DNA from: CAHJWO01 sp964245885
Lineage (GTDB): Bacteria > Verrucomicrobiota > Verrucomicrobiia > Chthoniobacterales > SZAS-18
DNA: 60,971 nucleotides
Assembly (NCBI GenBank): GCA_964245885.1
Contig: CAXTOX010000008.1
Location: 1 to 60,971 of the forward strand
Reading direction: 5' to 3'
A program made the position numbers and the translations under genes. Shown one piece after another: positions 16,248-24,059 of the stretch. Each line of letters opens with the position of its first letter. The first letter of the stretch is position 1. A model generated the notes under the pieces. The model was not told where the DNA came from. It did not search any database and saw nothing but the letters and a program-made list of their open reading frames with translations.

Positions 16248-17117
16248 CTACTCGGCCACCCAGTTGCGCAGGGCCTTGGCCACCGCCTCGTGAACCCCGG
16301 TTATCTCGATCCCGGCCGATCGGAGTTTGCCGGTGTCGAGCACGCAGTTCGAGCGGGGCGTCTTCGCCGCGAGACGCATGAACTCGTCCTCGTCGTCGAA
16401 GAACTGGAAGTCCTTGTCGCTCACGCCGCTCTGCCGGATGAGGTCCACCACCTCGCGCGTCGTGACCTGACCCGGGTTGGTGACGTTGTAGGTCCCGAAA
16501 GGCACCCGCTTTTGCCAGCACTCGTAGGTCGCACGCACGAATTCGTCGAGTTGCGAGAGCGAGTTGGCCGCTTCGAGCAGCCGTGCGTAGCGCATGACCT
16601 TCGTCAGGTAGTTGCGCGGGCTGTCGACCTCGTTGAAGGGGATGCGCAGCCGCCAGACGAAGCAGTCCTGCGCGCCCGCGAGCACCTCCTCGCCCAACGC
16701 CTTGGTGCCGCTGTAAAAGCTGCAATGGTTCGTGCGGAACGAGAAGTTCGGCGCGTCCTCCTCGCGGAAACCGCCCCCGCCGGGACGTTCCCCGGTGAAG
16801 ATGCACCCGCTGGAAACGTGGCCCCACGGCACCCCGGCGCGTTCGCACGCCTCGCGGATGCGCCCGGGCAGCACGGCGTTGCCGAAGAGGCAGGCGGCCT
16901 TGTCGTCCTCGCAGGCGTCGACGTTCGGTTTACCCGTGTAGCCGGCGGCGTTGATGAGAAACTCCGCGCCGCTTTCCGCCAGCAGGTCGGCAAGCTGGTG
17001 CGTGTCGGTGTAATCGACCTGTTTGCGCGCCAGGTTGCGGAACGGAACGTCCAGTTTTGTGAAGAGCTTCTGGTACGCGAGACCGACGTACCCGGAGCCG
17101 CCGAGCAGAATAATCAT
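16248..17117 (-). CDS. NRS/ER-like bifunctional 3,5-epimerase/4-reductase (RmlD-related)
   Basis: This 289-residue SDR has GGSGYVG (6-12) and YSGTK with Tyr135 and Lys139. It matches the plant nucleotide-rhamnose synthase/epimerase-reductase (NRS/ER) far better than RmlD: INAAGYTGKPNVDACE, SSGCIFTGE, FREEDAPNF, SPRNYLTKVMRYA, YNVTNPGQVT and APRSNCVLDTGKL all have close plant counterparts as I remember them. Cys105 and Lys173 fall where the plant enzyme has the residues assigned to epimerisation. It would turn the RfbB product into dTDP-L-rhamnose (or the UDP form) in one polypeptide, explaining the absence of rfbC and a separate rfbD. A reductase-only role is the alternative. It lies between rfbB and the transaldolase-family gene. 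Confidence 0.85.
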   Translation of the reverse strand: MIILLGGSGYVGLAYQKLFTKLDVPFRNLARKQVDYTDTHQLADLLAESGAEFLINAAGYTGKPNVDACEDDKAACLFGNAVLPGRIREACERAGVPWGHVSSGCIFTGERPGGGGFREEDAPNFSFRTNHCSFYSGTKALGEEVLAGAQDCFVWRLRIPFNEVDSPRNYLTKVMRYARLLEAANSLSQLDEFVRATYECWQKRVPFGTYNVTNPGQVTTREVVDLIRQSGVSDKDFQFFDDEDEFMRLAAKTPRSNCVLDTGKLRSAGIEITGVHEAVAKALRNWVAE

Positions 17118-17168
17118 GGGTAAAACGTCCGGCCGGCGCGGCTGATCGTGCCGTGCGGCCAGCCAAAA

Positions 17169-17894
17169 TCAGAGTTTGAAACCGGCTGCCACCGCATCCT
17201 GATAGAACATCTGCACGGTGTCCAGCGAGAGGTCGGACAGGTCCATCCCGCCCATCTTGATCGCCTTGGACAAAATATCGTGCGGGACGGTCACGATGTG
17301 GCAGCCGCACGCCGCCGCCTGGAAGATGTTGAGCACCTCGCGTACGCTGGCCCAGAGGAGTTCGGCCTTGGGTTGGTCGCCCAGGAGCTTGAGCGATTCC
17401 TTCATGAGCGGGAGCGGGTCCACGCCGGTGTCCGCGATGCGTCCGGCGAACACGGACACCACCGAAGCCACGTCCGGGTTGAGTGCGTCGGCCACGCCCT
17501 CGACCTGGTCGAGCGTCAGCAGGGCGGTGACGTTGAGCTTGACCCCCTCGCTGGCGAGTTCCTTGATGAGCGGCAAGGCCGACTCGCGGCGGGTGTTGGT
17601 GATCGGGATTTTGACGTACACGTTCTCCTGCCAGTCGCGGATCTTCACCGCTTGCCGGCGCATGTCGTCGAACTCGTCGGAAAACACCTCGAAGGAAATC
17701 GGCTTGTCCTTGACGACTTCCAGGAGCGCTTTGGCGAACGCCTCGTAGTCGACGATGCCCACCTTTTTCATGAGCGTGGGATTGGTCGTCAGCCCCTGGA
17801 TGAAGGGCTTGTGGTACAACTCGAAAATGCCTTCGCGGTCGGCACCGTCCGCGAAGATTTTGACCGGGAGGTTTGTCAGCAGTTGGGTGCTCAT
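17169..17894 (-). CDS. Transaldolase-family protein (short TalC/fructose-6-P-aldolase-like)
   Basis: This 241-residue protein has the short single-domain form of transaldolase. GLTTNPTLMKK (~35-44) and VYVKIPITNTRRES with Schiff-base Lys95 are diagnostic, with NVTALLTLDQV and VFAGRIADTG following as in the family barrel. It would catalyse dihydroxyacetone transfer or aldol cleavage of sugar phosphates in the cytoplasm. It sits directly after the heptose genes, whose first substrate is sedoheptulose 7-phosphate, a transaldolase substrate/product, so a precursor-supply role is a reasonable inference. Start ATG 17894; the 47-bp gap from gmhB holds no gene. Confidence 0.88.
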   Translation of the reverse strand: MSTQLLTNLPVKIFADGADREGIFELYHKPFIQGLTTNPTLMKKVGIVDYEAFAKALLEVVKDKPISFEVFSDEFDDMRRQAVKIRDWQENVYVKIPITNTRRESALPLIKELASEGVKLNVTALLTLDQVEGVADALNPDVASVVSVFAGRIADTGVDPLPLMKESLKLLGDQPKAELLWASVREVLNIFQAAACGCHIVTVPHDILSKAIKMGGMDLSDLSLDTVQMFYQDAVAAGFKL

Positions 17895-17941
17895 GGTTAG
17901 GCGGGGAGCATAGGGCGCGCCATCCGCGCGGACAAGGAGTA

Positions 17942-18505
17942 TTAGCGGTCGGCGGGTGACGCTTTCGGAACGGCTTGCAGGATGATCTCCACGGCCTCGG
18001 CGAAGCTGCCGACCGTCCAGTCCGGCGTCTGGCGAAGCGTTTCGGCGTAGCCGCGGTCTAGGAAAACGGTGCGGCAGCCCGCCGCGTGGCCGCAGTCCAC
18101 GTCGCGCCAGCGGTCCCCAACCATGAACGACTCCGTCAGCGCGATCCCGAGTGCGTCGGCGGCGTCGAGCAACATGCCCGGCGCGGGTTTGCGGCGCGGG
18201 GCGGGGGCATCGCTGCCGCCGGCATCGTACGAAACCTCGACGCGGTCGATCTCGGGCAGCGCGGCTTGCATCGTCGCGTGGATGGCTTCGACCTGTTCCC
18301 GGCTCTGCGTGCCGCGGCCAACGTCGGGTTGGTTGGTGGCGACCACCAACAGGAACCCGGCGGCCTGGAGCTGGCGGCATCCTGCGGGCACGTCCTCGTA
18401 GATGTCGAACTGCTCGACCGTGTCCGGCGGGTAGGGGAGGTCGTCGCGCACGACGGGCCGGTTGATGACGCCGTCGCGGTCCAGGAAGACGGCGCGGCGG
18501 TTCAC
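17942..18505 (-). CDS. gmhB: D-glycero-D-manno-heptose 1,7-bisphosphate 7-phosphatase (HAD)
   Basis: This 187-residue HAD-superfamily phosphatase removes the 7-phosphate of heptose 1,7-bisphosphate. It begins RRAVFLDRDGVINRP with nucleophile Asp9 and acid Asp11. VVATNQPDVGRG and RRKPAPGML, then MVGDRWRDVDCGHAAG supply the other HAD motifs. The Cys/His zinc loop seen in E. coli GmhB just before RKPxPG is absent; only SYDAGGSDAPAP stands there, so the protein resembles the zinc-free branch. GTG 18505 overlaps the gmhA stop as GTGA, giving translational coupling. HisB-like phosphatase activity is the alternative, but the neighbours favour heptose. Confidence 0.9.
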   Translation of the reverse strand: MNRRAVFLDRDGVINRPVVRDDLPYPPDTVEQFDIYEDVPAGCRQLQAAGFLLVVATNQPDVGRGTQSREQVEAIHATMQAALPEIDRVEVSYDAGGSDAPAPRRKPAPGMLLDAADALGIALTESFMVGDRWRDVDCGHAAGCRTVFLDRGYAETLRQTPDWTVGSFAEAVEIILQAVPKASPADR

Positions 18506-19104
18506 TTGGTGCTCTCCCACTTGGTCTGCGCGACCTTCAGCTTGGGATGCGAGACGAACAGGTGCCACACCACCGCCTGGAACGCCTCAGCGTGCGGGGT
18601 GGTGTTCTCGGGATTGACCGTGGCGATGACGATGGCCACGTCGGCGACCTGCGCGGTGTACCCGCCGTCGCGCCCGACGATGCCGACGATGCTGGCCCCG
18701 CGTTCCTTGGCGAGTTGCACGGCGCGCACGAGGTTGGGGCTGACGTTTTTTTCGAGGTTGCCGCCGCCGACGGAGAGCACGAGGAGCGCGTCTTTCGCGT
18801 TGAGCCGGCTGCCCTTGAGCCACTCGGCGAACACGCCTTCCCAACCCTCGTCGTTGGTGCGGGCCGTTAACTCGGAGACGTTGTCGGTGGGGGCGTAACA
18901 TTCCAGGCCGGCGATTTTACGGAAATCGTTGACGGCGTGAGAGGCGTTGGCCGCGCTCCCGCCGACGCCGAGGATGAAAAGCCGCCCGCCGCGTTCGCGC
19001 ACTTGCGCGAGCAGATCAACGGCGCGCTCGCAGAGTTCGGGGTCGAGCTTGGAGACGACTTCAGCAGTCTCGCGGAGGTGTTGGACGGAGTAGTTGGTGC
19101 TCAT
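18502..19104 (-). CDS. gmhA: Sedoheptulose-7-phosphate isomerase (SIS domain)
   Basis: This 200-residue protein isomerises sedoheptulose 7-phosphate to D-glycero-D-manno-heptose 7-phosphate. The SIS phosphosugar-binding fold is clear: LFILGVGGSAANASHAVNDFRKIAG, DALLVLSVGGGNLEKNVSPNL and a late TTPHAEAFQAVVWHLF carrying the His expected in the active site. Length is normal for GmhA. Both ends overlap neighbours by 4 bases (ATGA with hddC, GTGA with gmhB), so hddC-gmhA-gmhB are translated as a coupled unit. The central part is more diverged from E. coli GmhA than the ends, as in GDP-heptose-type loci. Confidence 0.92.
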   Translation of the reverse strand: MSTNYSVQHLRETAEVVSKLDPELCERAVDLLAQVRERGGRLFILGVGGSAANASHAVNDFRKIAGLECYAPTDNVSELTARTNDEGWEGVFAEWLKGSRLNAKDALLVLSVGGGNLEKNVSPNLVRAVQLAKERGASIVGIVGRDGGYTAQVADVAIVIATVNPENTTPHAEAFQAVVWHLFVSHPKLKVAQTKWESTK

Positions 19105-19865
19105 GGATGGATGGCAGGGGGAGTGGTGAAAGGAAACTCGTTCGCAGAGAGCAAGGTATCAAGTTCGGCCAGTCCTTTGGGCGAGCCGATCTCGTAGAAG
19201 CGGTGCCGCACCTCGTAGCCCGCCAACTGGTCCGCACGCGACAGGTCGCGGTAGACCTCCGCCAGGTCAAACGCCTCGTCCCGCGGATAAGTCGCCATGG
19301 CATCGGCACGCAGGATGCCCAGGCCGTAGTCGATGTGCCGCATCTCGGGCGTCAGTTCCTTCTTGTCGTAGCGCCGGATCGCGCCGTCGGCGAAGACCAC
19401 GTTGCTCGTGTCCCAATGTCCCTCGTTGTGGAAAACCGTCATCAATCCGGGCTTGCCACCGTCGACGAATGCCCCGACCGCCGCCGCGTAGTCCATCGGC
19501 AGGTAACTGTCGCCGTACAGCACGACGAACGCCTCGCCCAACAACGGCAAAGCCCGCTGGATCGCGCCGCCCGTGCCCAGCAGCTTGGGGCCGTCGAACG
19601 AATATTCCAGCCGCATCCCGAACGCGCTCCCGTCACCGACTTCCCGCTCGATCATCGCGCCCAGATGTCCCACGCAGAGCATCACCCGGCGGAAGCCGTG
19701 CGAGTACAGCAGGCGGAGTTGGTGCGCGAGGAACGGCTCGCCCGCGACGGTGACGAGACTCTTGGGAATGGTCTCGGTGATCGGCCGCAGCCGCGTCGCC
19801 AACCCACCCGCGAGCAGCGCCACCGTCCAGTCGGCGAGATTCGGCGTGGAGTTCGGGTTTTCCAT
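19101..19865 (-). CDS. hddC: D-glycero-alpha-D-manno-heptose-1-phosphate guanylyltransferase
   Basis: This 254-residue nucleotidyltransferase has LLAGGLATRLRPITETIPKSL (18-37) with the GGxxTRL pyrophosphorylase signature, VVLYGDSYLPMDY (metal-binding GD) and HIDYGLGILRADA. The fold matches HddC/RmlA-type sugar-1-phosphate nucleotidyltransferases without the RmlA C-terminal part. Next to hddA, gmhA and gmhB it almost certainly makes GDP-heptose; base specificity (GTP) is inferred from this context only. Start ATG 19865 lies 6 bp after hddA, and the stop overlaps gmhA. Confidence 0.9.
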   Translation of the reverse strand: MENPNSTPNLADWTVALLAGGLATRLRPITETIPKSLVTVAGEPFLAHQLRLLYSHGFRRVMLCVGHLGAMIEREVGDGSAFGMRLEYSFDGPKLLGTGGAIQRALPLLGEAFVVLYGDSYLPMDYAAAVGAFVDGGKPGLMTVFHNEGHWDTSNVVFADGAIRRYDKKELTPEMRHIDYGLGILRADAMATYPRDEAFDLAEVYRDLSRADQLAGYEVRHRFYEIGSPKGLAELDTLLSANEFPFTTPPAIHP

Positions 19866-19871
19866 GCGGCG

Positions 19872-20849
19872 TCAGATCACGGTTCGCGTGCCTTCGAAGT
19901 CAAAGCGGAAACGGACCTCCTTCATGCCGGTGCCGCGCATCGCATGGCGCAACTGTGCCTTGTCCTGCGCGTAGAACATCAGGAAGCCGCCGCCGCCCGC
20001 GCCGATCAATTTGCCGCCCAGCGCGCCGTGCGCCATCGCGAGGTCGTACCACTCGTTAATCTGCGGGTTGCTCATGCCGCCGGAGCGTTCCTTCTTGCGC
20101 TGCCAATGCACGTCCATCAGCCGCGCGAACTCCTCCAGGTTGCCGCCTTCGAGCGCCGCCTGACTCTGGTAGCCGAGGTCCTTGACGAAGTGGAGGTTGT
20201 CCACCATGCCCTTGTCCGCCGCCTTGCTCTTGTCGTCCTGTTCCTTGAGGATTTTGGAAGCCGAGCGCGAGTAGCCGGTGAAGAAGAGCAGGAGGTTGTC
20301 CTCCAGGTTGAAGAGCGTCTCCTCGCTGATCTTCAGCGGCCAGGCTTCCACCTTGCCGTCCGGTAAAAAGCGGAAGCAGGTGATCCCGCCGTACGCCGCG
20401 ATGTACTGGTCCTGTTTGCCGATGGGTTCCTTGAGGCGATCCAGTTCGATGTGGCACGCCTGCTCGGCGAGTTCGGCCGGGTGGATGAGGCTCTTTTTGT
20501 GGGCGTGGAGGGCCTGGAGGAGCGCCGTGGTGAAGCTGCCCGACGACCCGAGGCCAGTGCCGGCCGGGATGTCGGCCATGGAGGAGATTTCGAGCGCGCG
20601 GATGTCCACGTCGGTCAGGCGCAGCGCCTCGCGCATGATGGGATGCTCGACCTCGTCGTTGGAGGCCACCCGTTCCAGGCGCGAATACTTCAAAATCCCC
20701 TCAGGCACGAACGTCTGGTGCAGCGTGATGTAGACGTATTTGTCGATGGCGGCGGCGATGAGAAACCCGGTGTGTTCCTGGTAATAGCTCGGCAGGTCGG
20801 TGCCGCCGCCGCCGAGAGAAATCCGGAGTGGGGAACGTGCGATGATCAT
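19872..20849 (-). CDS. hddA: D-glycero-alpha-D-manno-heptose-7-phosphate kinase (GHMP)
   Basis: This 325-residue GHMP kinase phosphorylates heptose 7-phosphate at C1 to the alpha-1,7-bisphosphate. RSPLRISLGGGGTDLPSYY at the N-terminus is typical of HddA. PAGTGLGSSGSFTTALL (95-111) is the GHMP ATP loop, and KLIGAGGGGFLMFY near the C-terminus is GHMP motif 3. The alpha-anomer kinase together with HddC points to GDP- rather than ADP-heptose. A fucokinase-like role is the alternative, disfavoured by the neighbours. ATG 20849 is the natural start; the Gfo/Idh gene ends 24 bp upstream. Confidence 0.93.
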   Translation of the reverse strand: MIIARSPLRISLGGGGTDLPSYYQEHTGFLIAAAIDKYVYITLHQTFVPEGILKYSRLERVASNDEVEHPIMREALRLTDVDIRALEISSMADIPAGTGLGSSGSFTTALLQALHAHKKSLIHPAELAEQACHIELDRLKEPIGKQDQYIAAYGGITCFRFLPDGKVEAWPLKISEETLFNLEDNLLLFFTGYSRSASKILKEQDDKSKAADKGMVDNLHFVKDLGYQSQAALEGGNLEEFARLMDVHWQRKKERSGGMSNPQINEWYDLAMAHGALGGKLIGAGGGGFLMFYAQDKAQLRHAMRGTGMKEVRFRFDFEGTRTVI

Positions 20850-20873
20850 AAAACGGAGGCAGGTGAGGGTCGC

Positions 20874-21896
20874 TCAGGGGTGCAGGCCGGGAACGCCGTA
20901 GCCGCTGGCGCGGTAGATTTTCTCGACGATTTCCAGCGCGGCGCGCGCTTCCTTCAACCCCGGCGAGGGCGTGCGGCCAAGCTGGATGTCCTCGATAAAA
21001 TCGTGCATCTCCAGCCGCCAGGAATCGTCGCCGCGCGGGTATTCCCAGATCGTGGTCTCGGGTGGCCCCATCTCCGGCAGCATCCGGTAGTAACTCAGCC
21101 GTTCGACGCCGTAGCTGCCGCCGAGTCCGTCGATGGCGAGCTTCCCCGTGCGGCCGTAGATCTCGAACGAAAACAGGTTCTTCCACTCCGAGCACGAGAC
21201 CTGGAGCCACGCGGTCTGGCCGGCGGCCGTGCGCAGGTTCATGAACGCATTGTCGTCCACGGGCATATCCCAGTAGTACGTCGCGGCGTGCCCTTCGACC
21301 GTCGGGAAATCGCCCAGGAACCAACCCGCGAGGTCGATGAGATGGACGCCCTGGTCGATGAGTTCGCCGCCGCCGGAAAGCTTCGGATCGGCGCGCCATT
21401 CGCGGTCGTAGCCGATGCGCCCGCCGTGGCCGTAGCGCGCGCGGATGAACATCAACGGGCCGACCGCCCCGGTGTCCACGAGTTCGCGCGCCTTTTGCAA
21501 CGCGGGATGGTAGCGGTGGTTGTAGCCGACCCGCACGAGGGAGGGGGATTTCTCCGCCAGACCGATGAGCCGGTTGATTTGGCCGAGCGAGGTCGCGGCG
21601 GGTTTCTCGATGAGGACGTGCTTGTCGCACGCAACGGCGGTTGTGGCGATCTCGGCCAGCGAACCGTTGAGGGTGGAGACAATGACCGCGTCCACCTCGG
21701 GCGAGGAGATCGTGTCGTGCAGGCTGGCACCCACCGAGCCGCAGCCGGCCGTCTTCACCAACGCCTCCGCGCGCGAGCGGTCCAGGTCGAAGGCGACGTG
21801 GAACTGACCCGGCGCGAGGCTGGCGAGACGTTTGCGCCCGATCAGGCCGCAGCCGATAATCGCGAAACGCAATGGTCTGGAATTTGGAGCAGCCAT
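20874..21896 (-). CDS. Gfo/Idh/MocA-family oxidoreductase
   Basis: This 340-residue protein has an N-terminal Rossmann fold (RFAIIGCGLIGRKRLASL, GxGxxG) with the family motif VLIEKPAATS (EKP) and, in the second domain, GGELIDQGVHLIDLAGWF with the catalytic GGxxxDxGxHxxD-like pattern (Asp and His retained). It would oxidise or reduce a sugar or sugar nucleotide with NAD(P). Its place between an SDR and hddA in a glycan locus suggests it modifies a nucleotide-linked sugar. The exact reaction is not evident. Start ATG 21896 lies 7 bp after the SDR gene. Confidence 0.9.
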   Translation of the reverse strand: MAAPNSRPLRFAIIGCGLIGRKRLASLAPGQFHVAFDLDRSRAEALVKTAGCGSVGASLHDTISSPEVDAVIVSTLNGSLAEIATTAVACDKHVLIEKPAATSLGQINRLIGLAEKSPSLVRVGYNHRYHPALQKARELVDTGAVGPLMFIRARYGHGGRIGYDREWRADPKLSGGGELIDQGVHLIDLAGWFLGDFPTVEGHAATYYWDMPVDDNAFMNLRTAAGQTAWLQVSCSEWKNLFSFEIYGRTGKLAIDGLGGSYGVERLSYYRMLPEMGPPETTIWEYPRGDDSWRLEMHDFIEDIQLGRTPSPGLKEARAALEIVEKIYRASGYGVPGLHP

Positions 21897-21903
21897 CGTC
21901 GGT

Positions 21904-22776
21904 TCAGTCCAGGGGCCAGTTCTTGCCGCGGTCCTCGGGGGTGATGCGGCGCAGGGCGTAGATGTCGCTGGAGCCGAGTTCGGCCCGGTACTCGTGCAGA
22001 CGTTTCCACGGGTCCCACTTTGCGCTGATGAGCTTGCCGGTCACCCCGTCGCTCTCCGCGCTGGCGAGGTAGACGCACAGATCCGCCCCGAACGACAGCG
22101 GCACACCGCCCTCGCGTGCTTGCTTGAGCGAACGCCCGTAAAAATCCGCGCCCACCGCCTCCGGCCCGGCCGCGAGCACCTCGTCGAGCAGACGGGTGTT
22201 GAGCGCGCCGGGCGCAACGGCGTTCACGTCCACCGCGAAGGGCTGGAGTTCCAGAGCGAGTGTTTCCGTAAGCCGGACGACGGCCGCCTTGGAAGCCGCG
22301 TAGGCGCTGACGTTGGGCATCGGATTGGTCGCGCCGCCGCCCGAGAGATTGACGATCTTGCCGTACCGGCTCGCCTTGAAACGGCGCATCGCCGCGCGGC
22401 AGGGCAGGAGGGTGCCATGCAGGTTGATATCCACGCAGCGCCGCCACTCCTCGAAGTCCACCTCGTCCGACGGACCCTTGGGGCCGTAGACGCCGGCGTT
22501 GTTGACGAGGACGTGCAGCGTGCCGAACGCCTCGTCGGCCAGCGCGAACAGTCCTTCCACCTGCTCCGGCGAGGACACGTCGCAGCCTTGGGCGATGACA
22601 AGTTGACCCGTACGTTGCGCGTGCGTGCGGATGGCGGCGGCGGTTTCGTTGGCGACCTGCGGATCACGCGCGCAGAACAGCACGCTGGCTCCCTCGCGGA
22701 CGAAGGCCTCGACGATGGCGCGTCCGAGTCCCTGGCTGCCGCCGGTGACGATGGCGTTGCGGTTAGCGAGTTTCAT
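21904..22776 (-). CDS. Short-chain dehydrogenase/reductase
   Basis: This 290-residue classical SDR has the cofactor loop TGGSQGLGRAI (10-20), NNAGVYG, the catalytic Ser in IVNLSGGG and SAYAASKAAVVRL with Tyr and Lys. The C-terminus (~45 residues after SDGVTGKLISAKWDPW) is longer than in typical 250-residue SDRs and contains several Trp. This tail ending occurs in sugar-modifying SDRs of glycan loci as far as I remember. ATG 22776 overlaps the stop of the dehydrogenase-like gene as ATGA, so the two are coupled. Substrate unknown; oxidation or reduction at a hydroxyl of a nucleotide sugar is likely. Confidence 0.9.
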   Translation of the reverse strand: MKLANRNAIVTGGSQGLGRAIVEAFVREGASVLFCARDPQVANETAAAIRTHAQRTGQLVIAQGCDVSSPEQVEGLFALADEAFGTLHVLVNNAGVYGPKGPSDEVDFEEWRRCVDINLHGTLLPCRAAMRRFKASRYGKIVNLSGGGATNPMPNVSAYAASKAAVVRLTETLALELQPFAVDVNAVAPGALNTRLLDEVLAAGPEAVGADFYGRSLKQAREGGVPLSFGADLCVYLASAESDGVTGKLISAKWDPWKRLHEYRAELGSSDIYALRRITPEDRGKNWPLD

Positions 22777-24053
22777 GGAACGGAGGGAGTGCCGACGGAA
22801 AAATACTCCACGCACGGGATTTGTTCCGGGCGGAGTGCGAGGAAGCCGTTGGCGTCCACCACGACGCACCGGCGCATCGTGGGGATCAGCGTGGGCCAAT
22901 CAGCGGCCCTGATCTCCGGCCATTCGGTGGCCACCACGACGGCGTCCGCGTCGCGCACGGCATCCGCCAGCGTTGGACACCACCGTGCGCCGACGAGTTC
23001 GTCGGGGAGGTGACGCACGACGGGATCGTAGCAACGCACATGGGCCTTGGTCTGCAACAACTTCGCCGCCAACTCGACCGCGCCGCTGCGGCGCAGGGTG
23101 TCCGTGCCCGGTTTGTAGGTCAGGCCGAGGACAGCCACGACGGCACCTTCCAACGGCCCGAGAAGATCGCGCAGCCGACCGAGCGCCCAATCCTTGTGCG
23201 CGTTGTTGCCCGCCAGGATCGCCGGGAACAACGCCGCCGGGTCGCCGTGGGTTTTCGCCAGGGCGGTGAGCGCGACCACGTCCCGCGCCAAGGTCCCGCC
23301 CGCGAACGCCGCGCCGGGCCGGATGTAGGCGCGTTGCCCGATGCGCGGCTCGGAACGCAAGCCACGCTCAACCTCGCGCGCGTCCGCGCCCACGGCTTCG
23401 CACAGGCGGGCGAGTTCGTTGGCGAACGTCACGGAGAGCGCCAGCCAAGCGTTGATGCCGTGCTTGGTCATCTCGGCGGATTCGGTGCGCATCCAGAGCA
23501 CTTCCTGGCAAAACGGCGCAAAGAGCGGCTCCAAAATGGTCCTTACCTCCTGCGTGCGCACGCCAACGATGATCCGCTCCGGATGCCGGAAAACTTCCAG
23601 GGCCTTGCCCAGCCGCAGGTTCTCGGGGCTGTACGCGAACGCGATGCCGGGATGCCGCCACTCTAGTTCGGCGCAGGTGCCGGCGGGAATCTGGGACGAG
23701 ATGAGTACCACGGCCCCCGGCTTCAAAGCGGGCAGACAGCGGGCCAGCCGGTCTGTGACGTATGCCACGTCGGCTACGTCGTTGTCGTCGACCGGCGTGT
23801 CGTAGCAGACCCAGAGCACATCGGCCGCGCCGAGTGCCGCCGGGTCCGCGCCTTCGGCAAATCGCAGTCGCCCTGATCCGATGCCACGCCACAGTGCTTC
23901 GTCCAGACCGGGCTCAAACAGCGGCGCTTCTCCGGAACGGAGTGCCGGCCAGTCGGCCTCGAAATCCAGGCCGACCACGGAACCATTGAATTCCGCGCAA
24001 CAGGCTGCCGTCACGCACCCGAGGTGCCACAAGCCGAGGACGACGACGTTCAT
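22773..24053 (-). CDS. UDP-glucose/GDP-mannose dehydrogenase-family protein lacking the catalytic Cys
   Basis: This 426-residue protein has the three-domain dehydrogenase fold: VVVLGLWHLGCVTAACCAE for NAD binding, CYDTPVDDN, FAYSPENLRLGKAL, a central helix with Lys197 and Asn201, and C-terminal VLGLTYKPGTDTLRRSG. However, the active-site loop normally read as FGGSCLPKD is FAGGTLARD here, so Thr254 replaces the nucleophilic Cys, and the Glu of the LREG motif is Leu. It should not perform the usual two-step oxidation to a uronic acid through a thioester. It may do a single oxidation, an epimerase-like step or bind only. Coupled to the SDR downstream. Confidence 0.88.
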   Translation of the reverse strand: MNVVVLGLWHLGCVTAACCAEFNGSVVGLDFEADWPALRSGEAPLFEPGLDEALWRGIGSGRLRFAEGADPAALGAADVLWVCYDTPVDDNDVADVAYVTDRLARCLPALKPGAVVLISSQIPAGTCAELEWRHPGIAFAYSPENLRLGKALEVFRHPERIIVGVRTQEVRTILEPLFAPFCQEVLWMRTESAEMTKHGINAWLALSVTFANELARLCEAVGADAREVERGLRSEPRIGQRAYIRPGAAFAGGTLARDVVALTALAKTHGDPAALFPAILAGNNAHKDWALGRLRDLLGPLEGAVVAVLGLTYKPGTDTLRRSGAVELAAKLLQTKAHVRCYDPVVRHLPDELVGARWCPTLADAVRDADAVVVATEWPEIRAADWPTLIPTMRRCVVVDANGFLALRPEQIPCVEYFSVGTPSVP

Positions 24054-24059
24054 GGGTCG

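Noticed and set aside
16248..17117. Plain RmlD (dTDP-4-dehydrorhamnose reductase) assignment
   Set aside because: The local blocks fit plant NRS/ER better, and the lack of rfbC supports a bifunctional enzyme, although RmlD-only activity remains possible.
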